DNA from: DAOTOJ01 sp035451285
GTDB lineage: Bacteria; Patescibacteriota; Minisyncoccia; UBA6257; Brennerbacteraceae
Length of the DNA stretch: 43,683 nt
Assembly: GCA_035451285.1 (NCBI GenBank)
Contig: DAOTOJ010000004.1
Location: 1-43,683, forward strand
Direction: 5' to 3'
A model generated the notes under the pieces. That model did no database searches, was not told where the DNA came from, and saw only the letters and a program-made list of their open reading frames with translations. Position 1 is the first letter of the stretch. Every line of letters begins with the position of its first letter. Position numbers and translations under genes: made by a program. Shown piece after piece: positions 17,341 to 23,929 of the stretch.

Positions 17341-18069
17341 GTGAAGAGTTTTAAAAAATCAACTGATTTTATTTTAGATTTATTTTTCCCAGTATCATGC
17401 TTAAACTGCAACCTAGCAAAAAATAAACTAACTAATCCCCAAGGATATCTTTGCTTAAATTGCTTTAAAAAAATTGAAATAAATAGTTGGGCTTTTTGCC
17501 CGAAGTGCAATAAAAAATTAATTAATTTACAACCCTGCCAAACCCATAAAAATAATCCTCTAAAAATTTTAGGAGCTGCTACTTTTTATGAAAATAAGTT
17601 AGTTAAAAAAATTATTTGGGAATATAAATATAATTTTATTGAACCATTAGTTGATCCTTTAAATGAAATTTTAAAAAAATATTATTTAGCTGTTTTTGAA
17701 CCAGAATTAACTAACAAACAACCTTTAGTAACTTTTATCCCACTTTATCCAGCAAGATATCGCTGGCGCGGTTTCAATCAATCAGAGGTTTTAGCTAAAA
17801 AATTCGCCCTTGATTTAAATTTAGAATTTTACGAAACTTTAAAAAGAAAAAAATTCAAAAAACCACAAATGGAAATCAAAAGCTATCAAGCTAGATTTGA
17901 AAACATTAAAAATTCTTTTGAAATTATTAAGGCTAATCAAATCAAAAATAAGGATATTATTTTAATTGACGATATTTCTACCACTGGAGCAACCTTAATA
18001 GAAGCAGCTAAAGTTTTAAAGCAAAATGGAGCTAAAAAAGTTTATGGCTTAGTAGTTGCTAAAGGATAA
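17341..18069 (+). CDS. comF: ComF-family phosphoribosyltransferase-like protein
   Basis: 242 residues from a GTG start; no ATG lies near enough to replace it. The N-terminal zinc module holds CLNC (about 18-21), a second CLNC (about 38-41) and CPKC (about 53-56). The C-terminal phosphoribosyltransferase-type domain has RWRGFNQSEVLA and the PRPP loop IILIDDISTTGATLIEA (about 205-222). ComF is a cytoplasmic competence protein needed after DNA uptake in several bacteria. It diverges from pilM across 40 bp, which fits a link between the pilus and DNA uptake. Confidence 0.9.
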   Translation: MKSFKKSTDFILDLFFPVSCLNCNLAKNKLTNPQGYLCLNCFKKIEINSWAFCPKCNKKLINLQPCQTHKNNPLKILGAATFYENKLVKKIIWEYKYNFIEPLVDPLNEILKKYYLAVFEPELTNKQPLVTFIPLYPARYRWRGFNQSEVLAKKFALDLNLEFYETLKRKKFKKPQMEIKSYQARFENIKNSFEIIKANQIKNKDIILIDDISTTGATLIEAAKVLKQNGAKKVYGLVVAKG

Positions 18070-18171
18070 TTCGATTTTTCTAAGAGCAAAAAATTAATAA
18101 TCAAAATTAGTACTATTACCATTAAAAAATTTTTTTATTAATATTTAACGAACTAAGTTTTTGAAATGAGA

Positions 18172-18537
18172 TCAAAATTTAAATTGCTCTCCAAATTTGC
18201 CAATTACTGGCAATGGTTTTTGTTCCCCTTTAGAAACATTCATAATTCCAATAACCATTAGAACAAGTAGGCCAAGATTAAATAATCTAGATATTATCCA
18301 GAGTCGCCAAGGAAGAATAGAGTTAATTATTCCGACAATAACTCCACTAATAAATAATACCAATCCTTGTTTTACATGAAATTTAACAAATGGGTTATTC
18401 TTAGATTCTGTTAAAAGAGGAATGAAAAAAATAATATAAGCCACAATTGCCATTCTAATATCTTTTTCTTTAGCCGTTGGTTGTGAAGATTTATTTTCTT
18501 CTTTTTTTTCTTGTTGGGTAATATTTTCTTTTGTCAT
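18172..18537 (-). CDS. DUF4870/Tic20-like small membrane protein
   Basis: 121 residues. A charged Lys/Glu/Gln-rich start (1-30) is followed by three hydrophobic segments. FVKFHVKQGLVLF and IGIMNVSKGEQKPLPVIGKF are the two conserved stretches of this family. A close paralogue is at 32846-33175. The function is not known; the fold resembles Tic20-like proteins. It precedes, on the same strand, a block of unknown membrane protein genes, but 99 bp separate it from them. Confidence 0.72.
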   Translation of the reverse strand: MTKENITQQEKKEENKSSQPTAKEKDIRMAIVAYIIFFIPLLTESKNNPFVKFHVKQGLVLFISGVIVGIINSILPWRLWIISRLFNLGLLVLMVIGIMNVSKGEQKPLPVIGKFGEQFKF

Positions 18538-18636
18538 ATATTTAAATATATTATTAATTAAATAACCTTAAAAATAACTGATTCTAAATCAGAATACAAC
18601 ATTTTTTCAGTTTTACAAACTTTTTAATAAAATCTC

Positions 18637-18864
18637 TCATCTGAAAAAACGTTTTCTAAAACCTTTAATTATTTTTTTGACTTTTGGAATCTTTTGACCA
18701 TAGGAGATGAGTACTCCGAGGGCAAAGATAGTAAAACCAATTCCAGCAATAGGAATACCAATAACAATGGGAATTAGAATTACTCCTAAAGCAGTTAAAA
18801 TTAAGCCTATCGTTAAATAACGATTTTTTTCGGGAGCAAAAAGCCACTGAAAAATTTCTTTCAT
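18637..18864 (-). CDS. Small two-helix membrane protein, unknown
   Basis: 75 residues: a short start (KEIFQWLFAPEKNRY), two hydrophobic helices rich in Ile and Gly, and a strongly basic tail (KIPKVKKIIKGFRKRFFR). I do not recognise a family. It ends the run of three closely spaced genes that begins at 20220; the gap to the previous gene is 5 bp. Confidence 0.6.
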   Translation of the reverse strand: MKEIFQWLFAPEKNRYLTIGLILTALGVILIPIVIGIPIAGIGFTIFALGVLISYGQKIPKVKKIIKGFRKRFFR

Positions 18865-18869
18865 TTAAC

Positions 18870-19208
18870 TTAAATTTTAGTTGGCCTGCTAGTTCCTAAA
18901 TCTTTTTTAAGTTTATCGCCGATTTTTACCTCGTCATAAAATTCTTTAGCCACACTAACTTCATGCATCTTACCATCATCCAGTCTTACTTTTAAAATAT
19001 AATCAATGATTGTTTTGTTGTTGTCATCCGTCCATTCAGACTGCTCTTTGTCAACTACTTCTCCTGACCAAGAAATTCTTCTCTCGCGAGTTATATATTT
19101 CATTCCAAAAATAAAGAACAATACTATTATTACAATAAATATCAAAAGAAAAATCATATTTTTATTTTTAATTAAAAAATTTTTAAGGCGCAGTAGTAAT
19201 TGTTTCAA
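18870..19208 (-). CDS. Small membrane-anchored protein with SH3-like outer domain, unknown
   Basis: 112 residues. One N-terminal helix (about 18-38) is followed by ISWSGEVVDKEQSEW and YILKVRLDDGKMHEVSVAK, the beta pattern of small SH3/OB-like extracellular domains such as DUF2500-type proteins. This is a weak resemblance only. The start overlaps the end of the 345-residue protein gene by 26 bp. Confidence 0.6.
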   Translation of the reverse strand: MKQLLLRLKNFLIKNKNMIFLLIFIVIIVLFFIFGMKYITRERRISWSGEVVDKEQSEWTDDNNKTIIDYILKVRLDDGKMHEVSVAKEFYDEVKIGDKLKKDLGTSRPTKI

Positions 19209-20220
19209 TAAACCACTTATCTCCTTCTTTTATTAGAGTAATGAAACGGGTATTTCTACCCTGATCATAACCATAATAAGGTATCGAAGCATCTTTGGAA
19301 GATTCGTCCATCATCATATCTAAAACAACTTTATATTCACGCCTTTGGTCTGTCCAGTTGTTTTTCATTACTGGCTCAACTAAAAGAACTTTAACTGACT
19401 TCATCGCTTCAAATTGTTCTTGCCACATTTTTTTCATTTCTTCGGAACTGATATTTTGCAAAGAAAGCATTTTCAACGCATCTTTAACTTTTCCTTGATC
19501 TATTAAATTAGAAAAAGAATTAATCAATTCTTCATCCTCAGGCAAAGGAACTCCACCCGAATCCTCTTGGGTAAAGCTTTGATCCTCAGCCGGCTGGGAG
19601 GTTGTTCCTGTATTAGAAAAATCAATATTTATCTTGTTAATCTTGCCGGTTTGCAAATAATTAACTAAATTGGCTGAAAATTCAACTGCCACTTCCTCGC
19701 TTGTTACTTTGCGAAAATGCATACTTCTCAGACTAAAAAAATCAATGCCTAAAAAATAATCGTCTGTAATTTTTAAAATTATCTCGCCAACATACCCATT
19801 TTTTTCCATAACAATAAAATGCTCGGTATTGATTTTAGGATTGGTTTTTACTTCTTTGCCCAAGATCTCTGCATTTTTTCTCTGCTCTTCATAACTAAAA
19901 GGGCCGCTACTAAAATTACCGCTGCTTAAGCTTAAAAAATCATTGTCTGAAAAATAGTACTGGCAAATGCTAAAGGGGGCTTCGAAAATACTTTCTACGC
20001 GCTCCACTTTTTCTCCCAAAATCCCCTCAACCGCCGCAGAAGAAATTTGGTCGCAAACAGCTTTGTTTGGGTCTAATTTTATTGCTTTTTGCAAAATCTG
20101 CGGTTGATTTTTTAATTGGAAAGAAGCAGGAACTTTTGAAGAATTAATTTTTTGATAAACAAAAATTCCTCCGCCTATGACTAAAGCACCGATTAAAATA
20201 TAAAGAATAATTTTCTTCAT
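19183..20220 (-). CDS. Membrane-anchored two-domain protein, unknown
   Basis: 345 residues. The N-terminal helix (3-24) has no lipobox Cys. A first outer domain (about 45-200) begins with KAVCDQISSAAVEGILGEKV, and its FSICQYYF supplies a possible partner Cys; this pattern resembles DUF3558-like lipoprotein domains of Actinobacteria. A Ser/Thr/Gln-rich linker leads to a second domain (about 225-345), whose WFIETITTAP ending resembles NTF2-like DUF4878 proteins. No enzymatic motif is visible. It is 68 bp after the 181-residue protein gene, with which it probably forms a transcript. Confidence 0.62.
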   Translation of the reverse strand: MKKIILYILIGALVIGGGIFVYQKINSSKVPASFQLKNQPQILQKAIKLDPNKAVCDQISSAAVEGILGEKVERVESIFEAPFSICQYYFSDNDFLSLSSGNFSSGPFSYEEQRKNAEILGKEVKTNPKINTEHFIVMEKNGYVGEIILKITDDYFLGIDFFSLRSMHFRKVTSEEVAVEFSANLVNYLQTGKINKINIDFSNTGTTSQPAEDQSFTQEDSGGVPLPEDEELINSFSNLIDQGKVKDALKMLSLQNISSEEMKKMWQEQFEAMKSVKVLLVEPVMKNNWTDQRREYKVVLDMMMDESSKDASIPYYGYDQGRNTRFITLIKEGDKWFIETITTAP

Positions 20221-20288
20221 AAATTTTTATTCTAATTTAACTATTTTGTGTCAGCCATTTTCTTTTTTCTATTACCTCCCATTTTATT

Positions 20289-20834
20289 TTATTGGTTTAA
20301 TAGTTGCGATAGATCTTGAAACCGAACATCTTTTGGTGCTATGAATAAACTATCATCTAAATCTATATTCTTACAATCTGGTTGATATTTTACTTTAATC
20401 TCTTTAAGATACTCATCAGGATTTTCAATTTCTGTCCCTTGTTGATTTTTTGCTTCTTCTACTGACATAAAAATCCCTTGTTTTTCCTTGTCGCTCCATT
20501 GATAAACCTTATTATCCGCATAAAGAGAAATATTGGTATCACCACCCTCTAAAGTAATTTCTGTTCTCATCTTGCCATTTTTAACATAAGTAATAACTTT
20601 TAAACCCTCTTCAATAGTATAAACGCATTGATAGCTACCCTCTAAAGAAAGAGAATCTAAAGAGTTAATTTGGGATTCTTCGGAGGAAATTGATTCTTCA
20701 TCTAACATTGATTCTTCTGCTAGTTGGGTGGGCGAGATAATTTCTTCTCCTTGTTTTGATTTTGAAGAAATCAAAACAACACCACCTATTATTATAATAA
20801 CTACAATCAAAATTATAACTAAATTTTTTTTCAT
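20289..20834 (-). CDS. Membrane-anchored protein, LolA/DUF4412-like outer domain
   Basis: 181 residues. A hydrophobic N-terminal helix (4-24) is followed by a Glu/Ser-rich linker and a beta-rich domain. GSYQCVYTIEEGLKVITYV, KNGKMRTEITLEGGD and LYADNKVYQWSDKEKQG are like the half-barrel proteins that sense or carry lipids (LolA/DUF4412). Two Cys (in YQCVY and PDCKN) could form a disulfide. Function unknown. It is the first gene of this minus-strand block; 20835-21286 lies upstream of it. Confidence 0.62.
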   Translation of the reverse strand: MKKNLVIILIVVIIIIGGVVLISSKSKQGEEIISPTQLAEESMLDEESISSEESQINSLDSLSLEGSYQCVYTIEEGLKVITYVKNGKMRTEITLEGGDTNISLYADNKVYQWSDKEKQGIFMSVEEAKNQQGTEIENPDEYLKEIKVKYQPDCKNIDLDDSLFIAPKDVRFQDLSQLLNQ

Positions 20835-21286
20835 ATCTTATTAAATTTTAATATTAAATTTATTTTTAACTTAACTATCGACCATTAACGTTAAGTTTTC
20901 TATTAATCAAGTTTTTTTTGATATTTCACGTTATTAGTCTATGAAACTTATAATTAATTGTCAAATAGGACCAAAAAATAGGAGCTTATGCTTATTTATT
21001 ACTACTACTAACTCATAGTAATAGCTAAATAAGAATATTCAAATATCTGTCTTGCTTATTGCTATACGTCTTGAATCCAGACGCAAACTAATAACTTTTT
21101 CACATCGCTTCTCTAGTAGTTGCGGAAAGTACAGGATTCGGCTACAAGTAAATTTTCTAAAGAAAATTTCTCGCAGCCCGCCGCTCGCGGTGCTCGTTTT
21201 TTAAACTCGCACACCCTCGTCGCTTCGAATCCTGACACAAACCAATAAATTGGTTTGTTTACCTTCCTTATTCGCTTTACTTATTG
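20835..21286. other. Structured non-coding stretch with a GC-rich island
   Basis: 452 bp with no credible gene. It holds, in order: an imperfect hairpin at 20991-21033 (CTTATTTATTACTA against TAGTAA and TAAATAAG); a small hairpin CGTCT/AGACG near 21067-21083; a tRNA-Ser-like remnant at 21120-21140; an AAATTTTCT/AGAAAATTT hairpin at 21151-21170; a GC-rich island at 21171-21234 (about 60% GC by my count against about 30% around it); and a 9-bp-stem hairpin at 21238-21257 (CAAACCAAT, loop AA, ATTGGTTTG). Confidence 0.65.
21120..21140 (-). pseudogene. tRNA-Ser 3'-end remnant
   Basis: Matches 21284-21304, the 3' end of the tRNA-Ser gene, in 19 of 21 bases in the same orientation. The match stops inside the T-arm, so it is a fragment and not a working tRNA. 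Its CAGGATTCG (21132-21140) is repeated in inverted form at 21226-21234 (CGAATCCTG). Confidence 0.55.
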
Positions 21287-21368
21287 CGGAGGGTACAGGA
21301 TTCGAACCTGTAAGGGCTTGCACCCACGGCTTTTCGAGAGCCGCGCAATACCATTCTGCCAACCCTCC
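21287..21368 (-). tRNA. tRNA-Ser(CGA)
   Basis: A full cloverleaf with a long variable arm typical of serine tRNAs. The acceptor is GGAGGGT/ACCCTCC, the anticodon stem CGGCT/AGCCG with loop CTCGAAA (anticodon CGA) and the T-loop TTCGAAT. The discriminator is G. CCA is not encoded; the bases after the discriminator are CAA. Confidence 0.95.
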
Positions 21369-21391
21369 TTAATACATTAATATAGTACAAG

Positions 21392-21463
21392 TGTCCCTGG
21401 GAGGAATTGAACCTCCATTAGCGCCTTAGGAGTGCGCTGTTCTATCCGTTGAACTACAGGGAC
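21392..21463 (-). tRNA. tRNA-Arg(CCT)
   Basis: Acceptor GTCCCTG/CAGGGAC, anticodon loop CTCCTAA (anticodon CCT), T-loop TTCAATT, discriminator A followed by CTT. The last pair of the anticodon stem (31-39) reads A against G, a mismatch. It lies 23 bp upstream of tRNA-Ser on the same strand, so both probably share a transcript. Confidence 0.93.
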
Positions 21464-21517
21464 GATTTATTTATTGAAATATATTATAAATTATAATAAG
21501 ATAAAAATAAATTAAAT

Positions 21518-21590
21518 GGGCCGGTAGCTTAGTTGGTAGAGCGCATGCATGGCATGCATGAGGTCGTGGGTTCGAATCCCATCCGGTCCA
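21518..21590 (+). tRNA. tRNA-Ala(GGC)
   Basis: Acceptor GGGCCGG/CCGGTCC with one G-U pair, anticodon stem CATGC/GCATG, loop ATGGCAT (anticodon GGC), T-loop TTCGAAT, discriminator A followed by CTA. The protease gene begins 17 bp downstream, suggesting one transcript. Confidence 0.95.
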
Positions 21591-21607
21591 CTATTATTAT
21601 AAAAATT

Positions 21608-22546
21608 ATGAAAATTACTAAAGTAATCAAGAAAATTTCAAGCTCGCTTGTTAGAATTGTTAAAATTGAACCCCAAAACAATGATTACTTTGAAGAATTA
21701 GAAACTGGCTCGGGATTTTTTGTCGATAATTGCGGAACAATTGCTACTAATAGCCATGTAGTTGAAAAAAACAATTATTGGATTAAGTGGCAAGATAAAA
21801 AATATTTTGCCCAGATTTTAGCTACTGATAAAATTTCAGATATAGCCATCTTAAAAATCGAAGAAAAAAATACTCCCTTTATAAAATTAGGAGATTCTAA
21901 TAAAATAAAATTAGGAGAGGAGGTAATTGCTTTGGGAAATGTTCTGGGATTGGGTCCAACTGTTTCCAAAGGCATAATTTCCGGAATTTCAAAAAATATT
22001 TATGCCCTAAATGAACCAGATGAAAAAACAATTGAACTAAGGGGGGTAATTCAAACCGATGCCGCAATTAATCCTGGAAATTCTGGAGGCCCTTTGGTAA
22101 ATTTAAAAGGCGAAGCTATTGGAATTAATGCTGCTACAATTGCTGGTTATGAAAATATCGGTTTTGCTATTCCAATTAATAATTTTAAAAAAGATTATTA
22201 TCAAATAAAAAAATTCGGCAAGTTAGTTGAACCGTATTTAGGTATTAAATATATTGTTTTAGACGAAAAATTAAAAAATTTTTATAATTTAGACTTAAAT
22301 TATGGCGCTTACATTATAAAAGAGCCGTTTGAAAATTACGGAGTAATACCCAACAGCCCTGCTGATTTAGCTGGCTTAAAAGAAGGAGATATTATAACTT
22401 ATTGCAACAATCAAAAAATAACGACTGATAAAACTTTAAAAGATATTTTGAAAACAGTTCAAATTGGAAAAAAGGTAAAATTAAGGGTTTTAAGAGAAAA
22501 TAAAGAATTTGAAACAGAAATCGTTTTACAAAGCAAAAATGATTGA
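21608..22546 (+). CDS. HtrA/DegP-like S1C serine protease with PDZ domain
   Basis: 312 residues from the ATG at 21608. The frame is open further upstream, but that part is the tRNA-Ala gene, so I take this ATG. The protease domain (about 30-215) has GSGFFVDNCGTIATNSHVV (His), DIAILKIE (Asp) and NPGNSGGPLVN (catalytic Ser). One PDZ domain follows (about 225-312), with IPNSPADLAGLKEGDIITY. No signal peptide or membrane helix is present, unlike most HtrA proteins, so it should act in the cytoplasm unless the N-terminus is missing. The family degrades misfolded proteins. The stop is TGA. Confidence 0.9.
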   Translation: MKITKVIKKISSSLVRIVKIEPQNNDYFEELETGSGFFVDNCGTIATNSHVVEKNNYWIKWQDKKYFAQILATDKISDIAILKIEEKNTPFIKLGDSNKIKLGEEVIALGNVLGLGPTVSKGIISGISKNIYALNEPDEKTIELRGVIQTDAAINPGNSGGPLVNLKGEAIGINAATIAGYENIGFAIPINNFKKDYYQIKKFGKLVEPYLGIKYIVLDEKLKNFYNLDLNYGAYIIKEPFENYGVIPNSPADLAGLKEGDIITYCNNQKITTDKTLKDILKTVQIGKKVKLRVLRENKEFETEIVLQSKND

Positions 22547-22591
22547 TTTTTAGAAAAAGATAATTTATACTTAATTAATTAATTAAAAATT

Positions 22592-22750
22592 ATGGACAAC
22601 GAAGCTTATTGCGTAAAGTGCAAAACCAAAAGAAAAATGGTTGATGCCCAAGAAGTTGAGATCAATGGTAAGGGCGGAAAAAGAAGAGCTTTAACTGGAA
22701 AATGCGAGGTTTGCGGCACTAAAATGTTTAAAATTTTGGGTAAAAAATAA
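22592..22750 (+). CDS. Small zinc-ribbon protein (DUF5679-like)
   Basis: 52 residues, starting at the ATG at 22592: CVKC near the N-terminus and CEVCG near residue 38-42 give a four-Cys zinc site with basic residues between (KGGKKRALTGK). This matches the short DUF5679 proteins found in Patescibacteria and other lineages. The function is unknown; nucleic-acid or ribosome contact is possible given the charge. It is 45 bp after the protease gene and is followed by a hairpin. Confidence 0.78.
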   Translation: MDNEAYCVKCKTKRKMVDAQEVEINGKGGKRRALTGKCEVCGTKMFKILGKK

Positions 22751-22770
22751 ATTTATCCAAACTTAAAAAT

Positions 22771-22804
22771 AAAATAAATTTGTTTCCCAAAACAAATTTA
22801 TTTT
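22771..22804 (+). terminator. Hairpin after the zinc-ribbon gene
   Basis: A 15-bp stem (22771-22785 against 22790-22804) with loop CCCA, followed by ATTTTAT. All stem pairs but two are A-T. It could end the protease/zinc-ribbon transcript before tRNA-Ala or shape the tRNA precursor. Confidence 0.55.
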
Positions 22805-22812
22805 ATTTTATA

Positions 22813-22886
22813 GGGCCTATAGTTCAATGGTAGAACGCCGCCTTTGCAAGGCGGAGGTAGCAGTCCGATTCTGCTTAGGTCCACCA
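22813..22886 (+). tRNA. tRNA-Ala(TGC), with encoded CCA
   Basis: Acceptor GGGCCTA/TAGGTCC, anticodon stem CCGCC/GGCGG with loop TTTGCAA (anticodon TGC), T-stem AGCAG/CTGCT. The discriminator A (22883) is followed by CCA, the only complete encoded CCA among the tRNAs here. The T-loop is TCCGATT: position 55 is C, not the usual U (pseudouridine). Confidence 0.93.
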
Positions 22887-23056
22887 AATAAGTTTTAAAT
22901 TTCATGAAGTTCAACTTCAAATCTTTTTAAAACAAATTGGCGTCTTTATAGTGCAAAGTTAAAATATCGAAATGGACCATGTAAAATAGACACAATTCCA
23001 CAGGATAATTTTTGTATTTTACGCTTGAAATGTTTTCTATATGGAATTGACTATAG

Positions 23057-23062
23057 TATAAT
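23057..23062 (+). promoter_or_regulatory. -10 element of dprA, leaderless start
   Basis: TATAAT lies seven bases before the ATG at 23069, so transcription should start at or near the first base of the start codon. No clear -35 at the right distance. Confidence 0.5.
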
Positions 23063-23068
23063 ATTTTA

Positions 23069-23929
23069 ATGATCAAAGACTTTTATGAACTAAAATTAAC
23101 TGATCCAGATTATCCAAAATTATTAAAAGAAATAACTAATCCCCCTTCAAAACTTTATATTAAAGGAACTCTTTTAAAAGATGAGTTGTGTTTGGCTGTT
23201 GTAGGGACAAGAAAACCAACTTCTTATGGCATTGAAGCTTGTAAATATTTCACTAGAGAATTAGCTAATTTAGGATTTACAATTGTTAGTGGCTTAGCTT
23301 TGGGAATTGATTCTATTAGCCATCAAATAGCTTTGGAAAATAATTGCCGGACTATAGCTGTTTTAGGAAGCGGCTTAAATAAAATATCGCCGTCAAGCAA
23401 CAGTAATTTAGCTTTGAAAATAGCAAAACAAGGAGCTATAATTTCTGAATTTGAACCCGATGAAGAGGCTTTGCCATATAATTTTCCCCAAAGGAATCGA
23501 ATTATTGCCGGATTAGCTATTGGAACTCTAGTTATTGAAGCCAGTGAAAAATCGGGAGCTTTAATAACTGCCCGCTTAGCAACAGAAAATAACCGCGAAG
23601 TTTTTGCTGTGCCTGGCTCTATTTTTTCCATTTATTCCAAAGGAACTAATAAATTAATAGCCCAAGGAGCAAAGCTTGTTTCATCACCTATTGATATTTT
23701 AGAAGAATTTTATTGGCTTAAAGAAAAAATAAAAGAAAAAACAATTCAAGATTTATCAGTTGATGAGATAAAAATTTTAGAATCTTTAACAGAGCCTAAA
23801 ACAATTGAAGAGCTTTCCCTATTGACAAATTTAGAAATAGGAGTATTAAAGTCTATTTTAACTGAAATGGAATTAAAAAATTTAATTTTAAAAAGATTAG
23901 ACGGCTTATTTCAAAAAACAAATGACTAA
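23069..23929 (+). CDS. dprA: DNA-processing protein DprA
   Basis: 286 residues. It has the Rossmann-type DprA core: VGTRKPTSYG, IVSGLALGIDSISHQIAL, AVLGSGLN, EFEPDEEALPYNFPQRNRIIAG, and KSGALITARLA, followed by the winged-helix-like C-terminal domain (about 225-286). The N-terminal SAM-like domain of longer DprA proteins is absent. It binds incoming single-stranded DNA and loads RecA during natural transformation. Its end overlaps the topA start by 8 bp, so the two are co-translated. With ComF and the pilus genes it supports natural competence. Confidence 0.93.
   Translation: MIKDFYELKLTDPDYPKLLKEITNPPSKLYIKGTLLKDELCLAVVGTRKPTSYGIEACKYFTRELANLGFTIVSGLALGIDSISHQIALENNCRTIAVLGSGLNKISPSSNSNLALKIAKQGAIISEFEPDEEALPYNFPQRNRIIAGLAIGTLVIEASEKSGALITARLATENNREVFAVPGSIFSIYSKGTNKLIAQGAKLVSSPIDILEEFYWLKEKIKEKTIQDLSVDEIKILESLTEPKTIEELSLLTNLEIGVLKSILTEMELKNLILKRLDGLFQKTND

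Noticed and set aside
17301..17510. A longer pilM reading frame starting at 17510
   Set aside because: The added 70 residues are antisense to comF and show no PilM similarity. The ATG at 17300 is preceded by a -10 element and begins just before the known motif.
18070..18171. AT-only inverted stretch after comF as terminator
   Set aside because: It is made only of A and T runs with no stable core, so it cannot be told from background.
20934..20949. Possible parS-like site (TTTCACGTT)
   Set aside because: Only the core matches; the right half does not fit the parS palindrome, and there is a single copy far from parB.
21533..21607. Protease start at 21533
   Set aside because: This would translate the tRNA-Ala gene.
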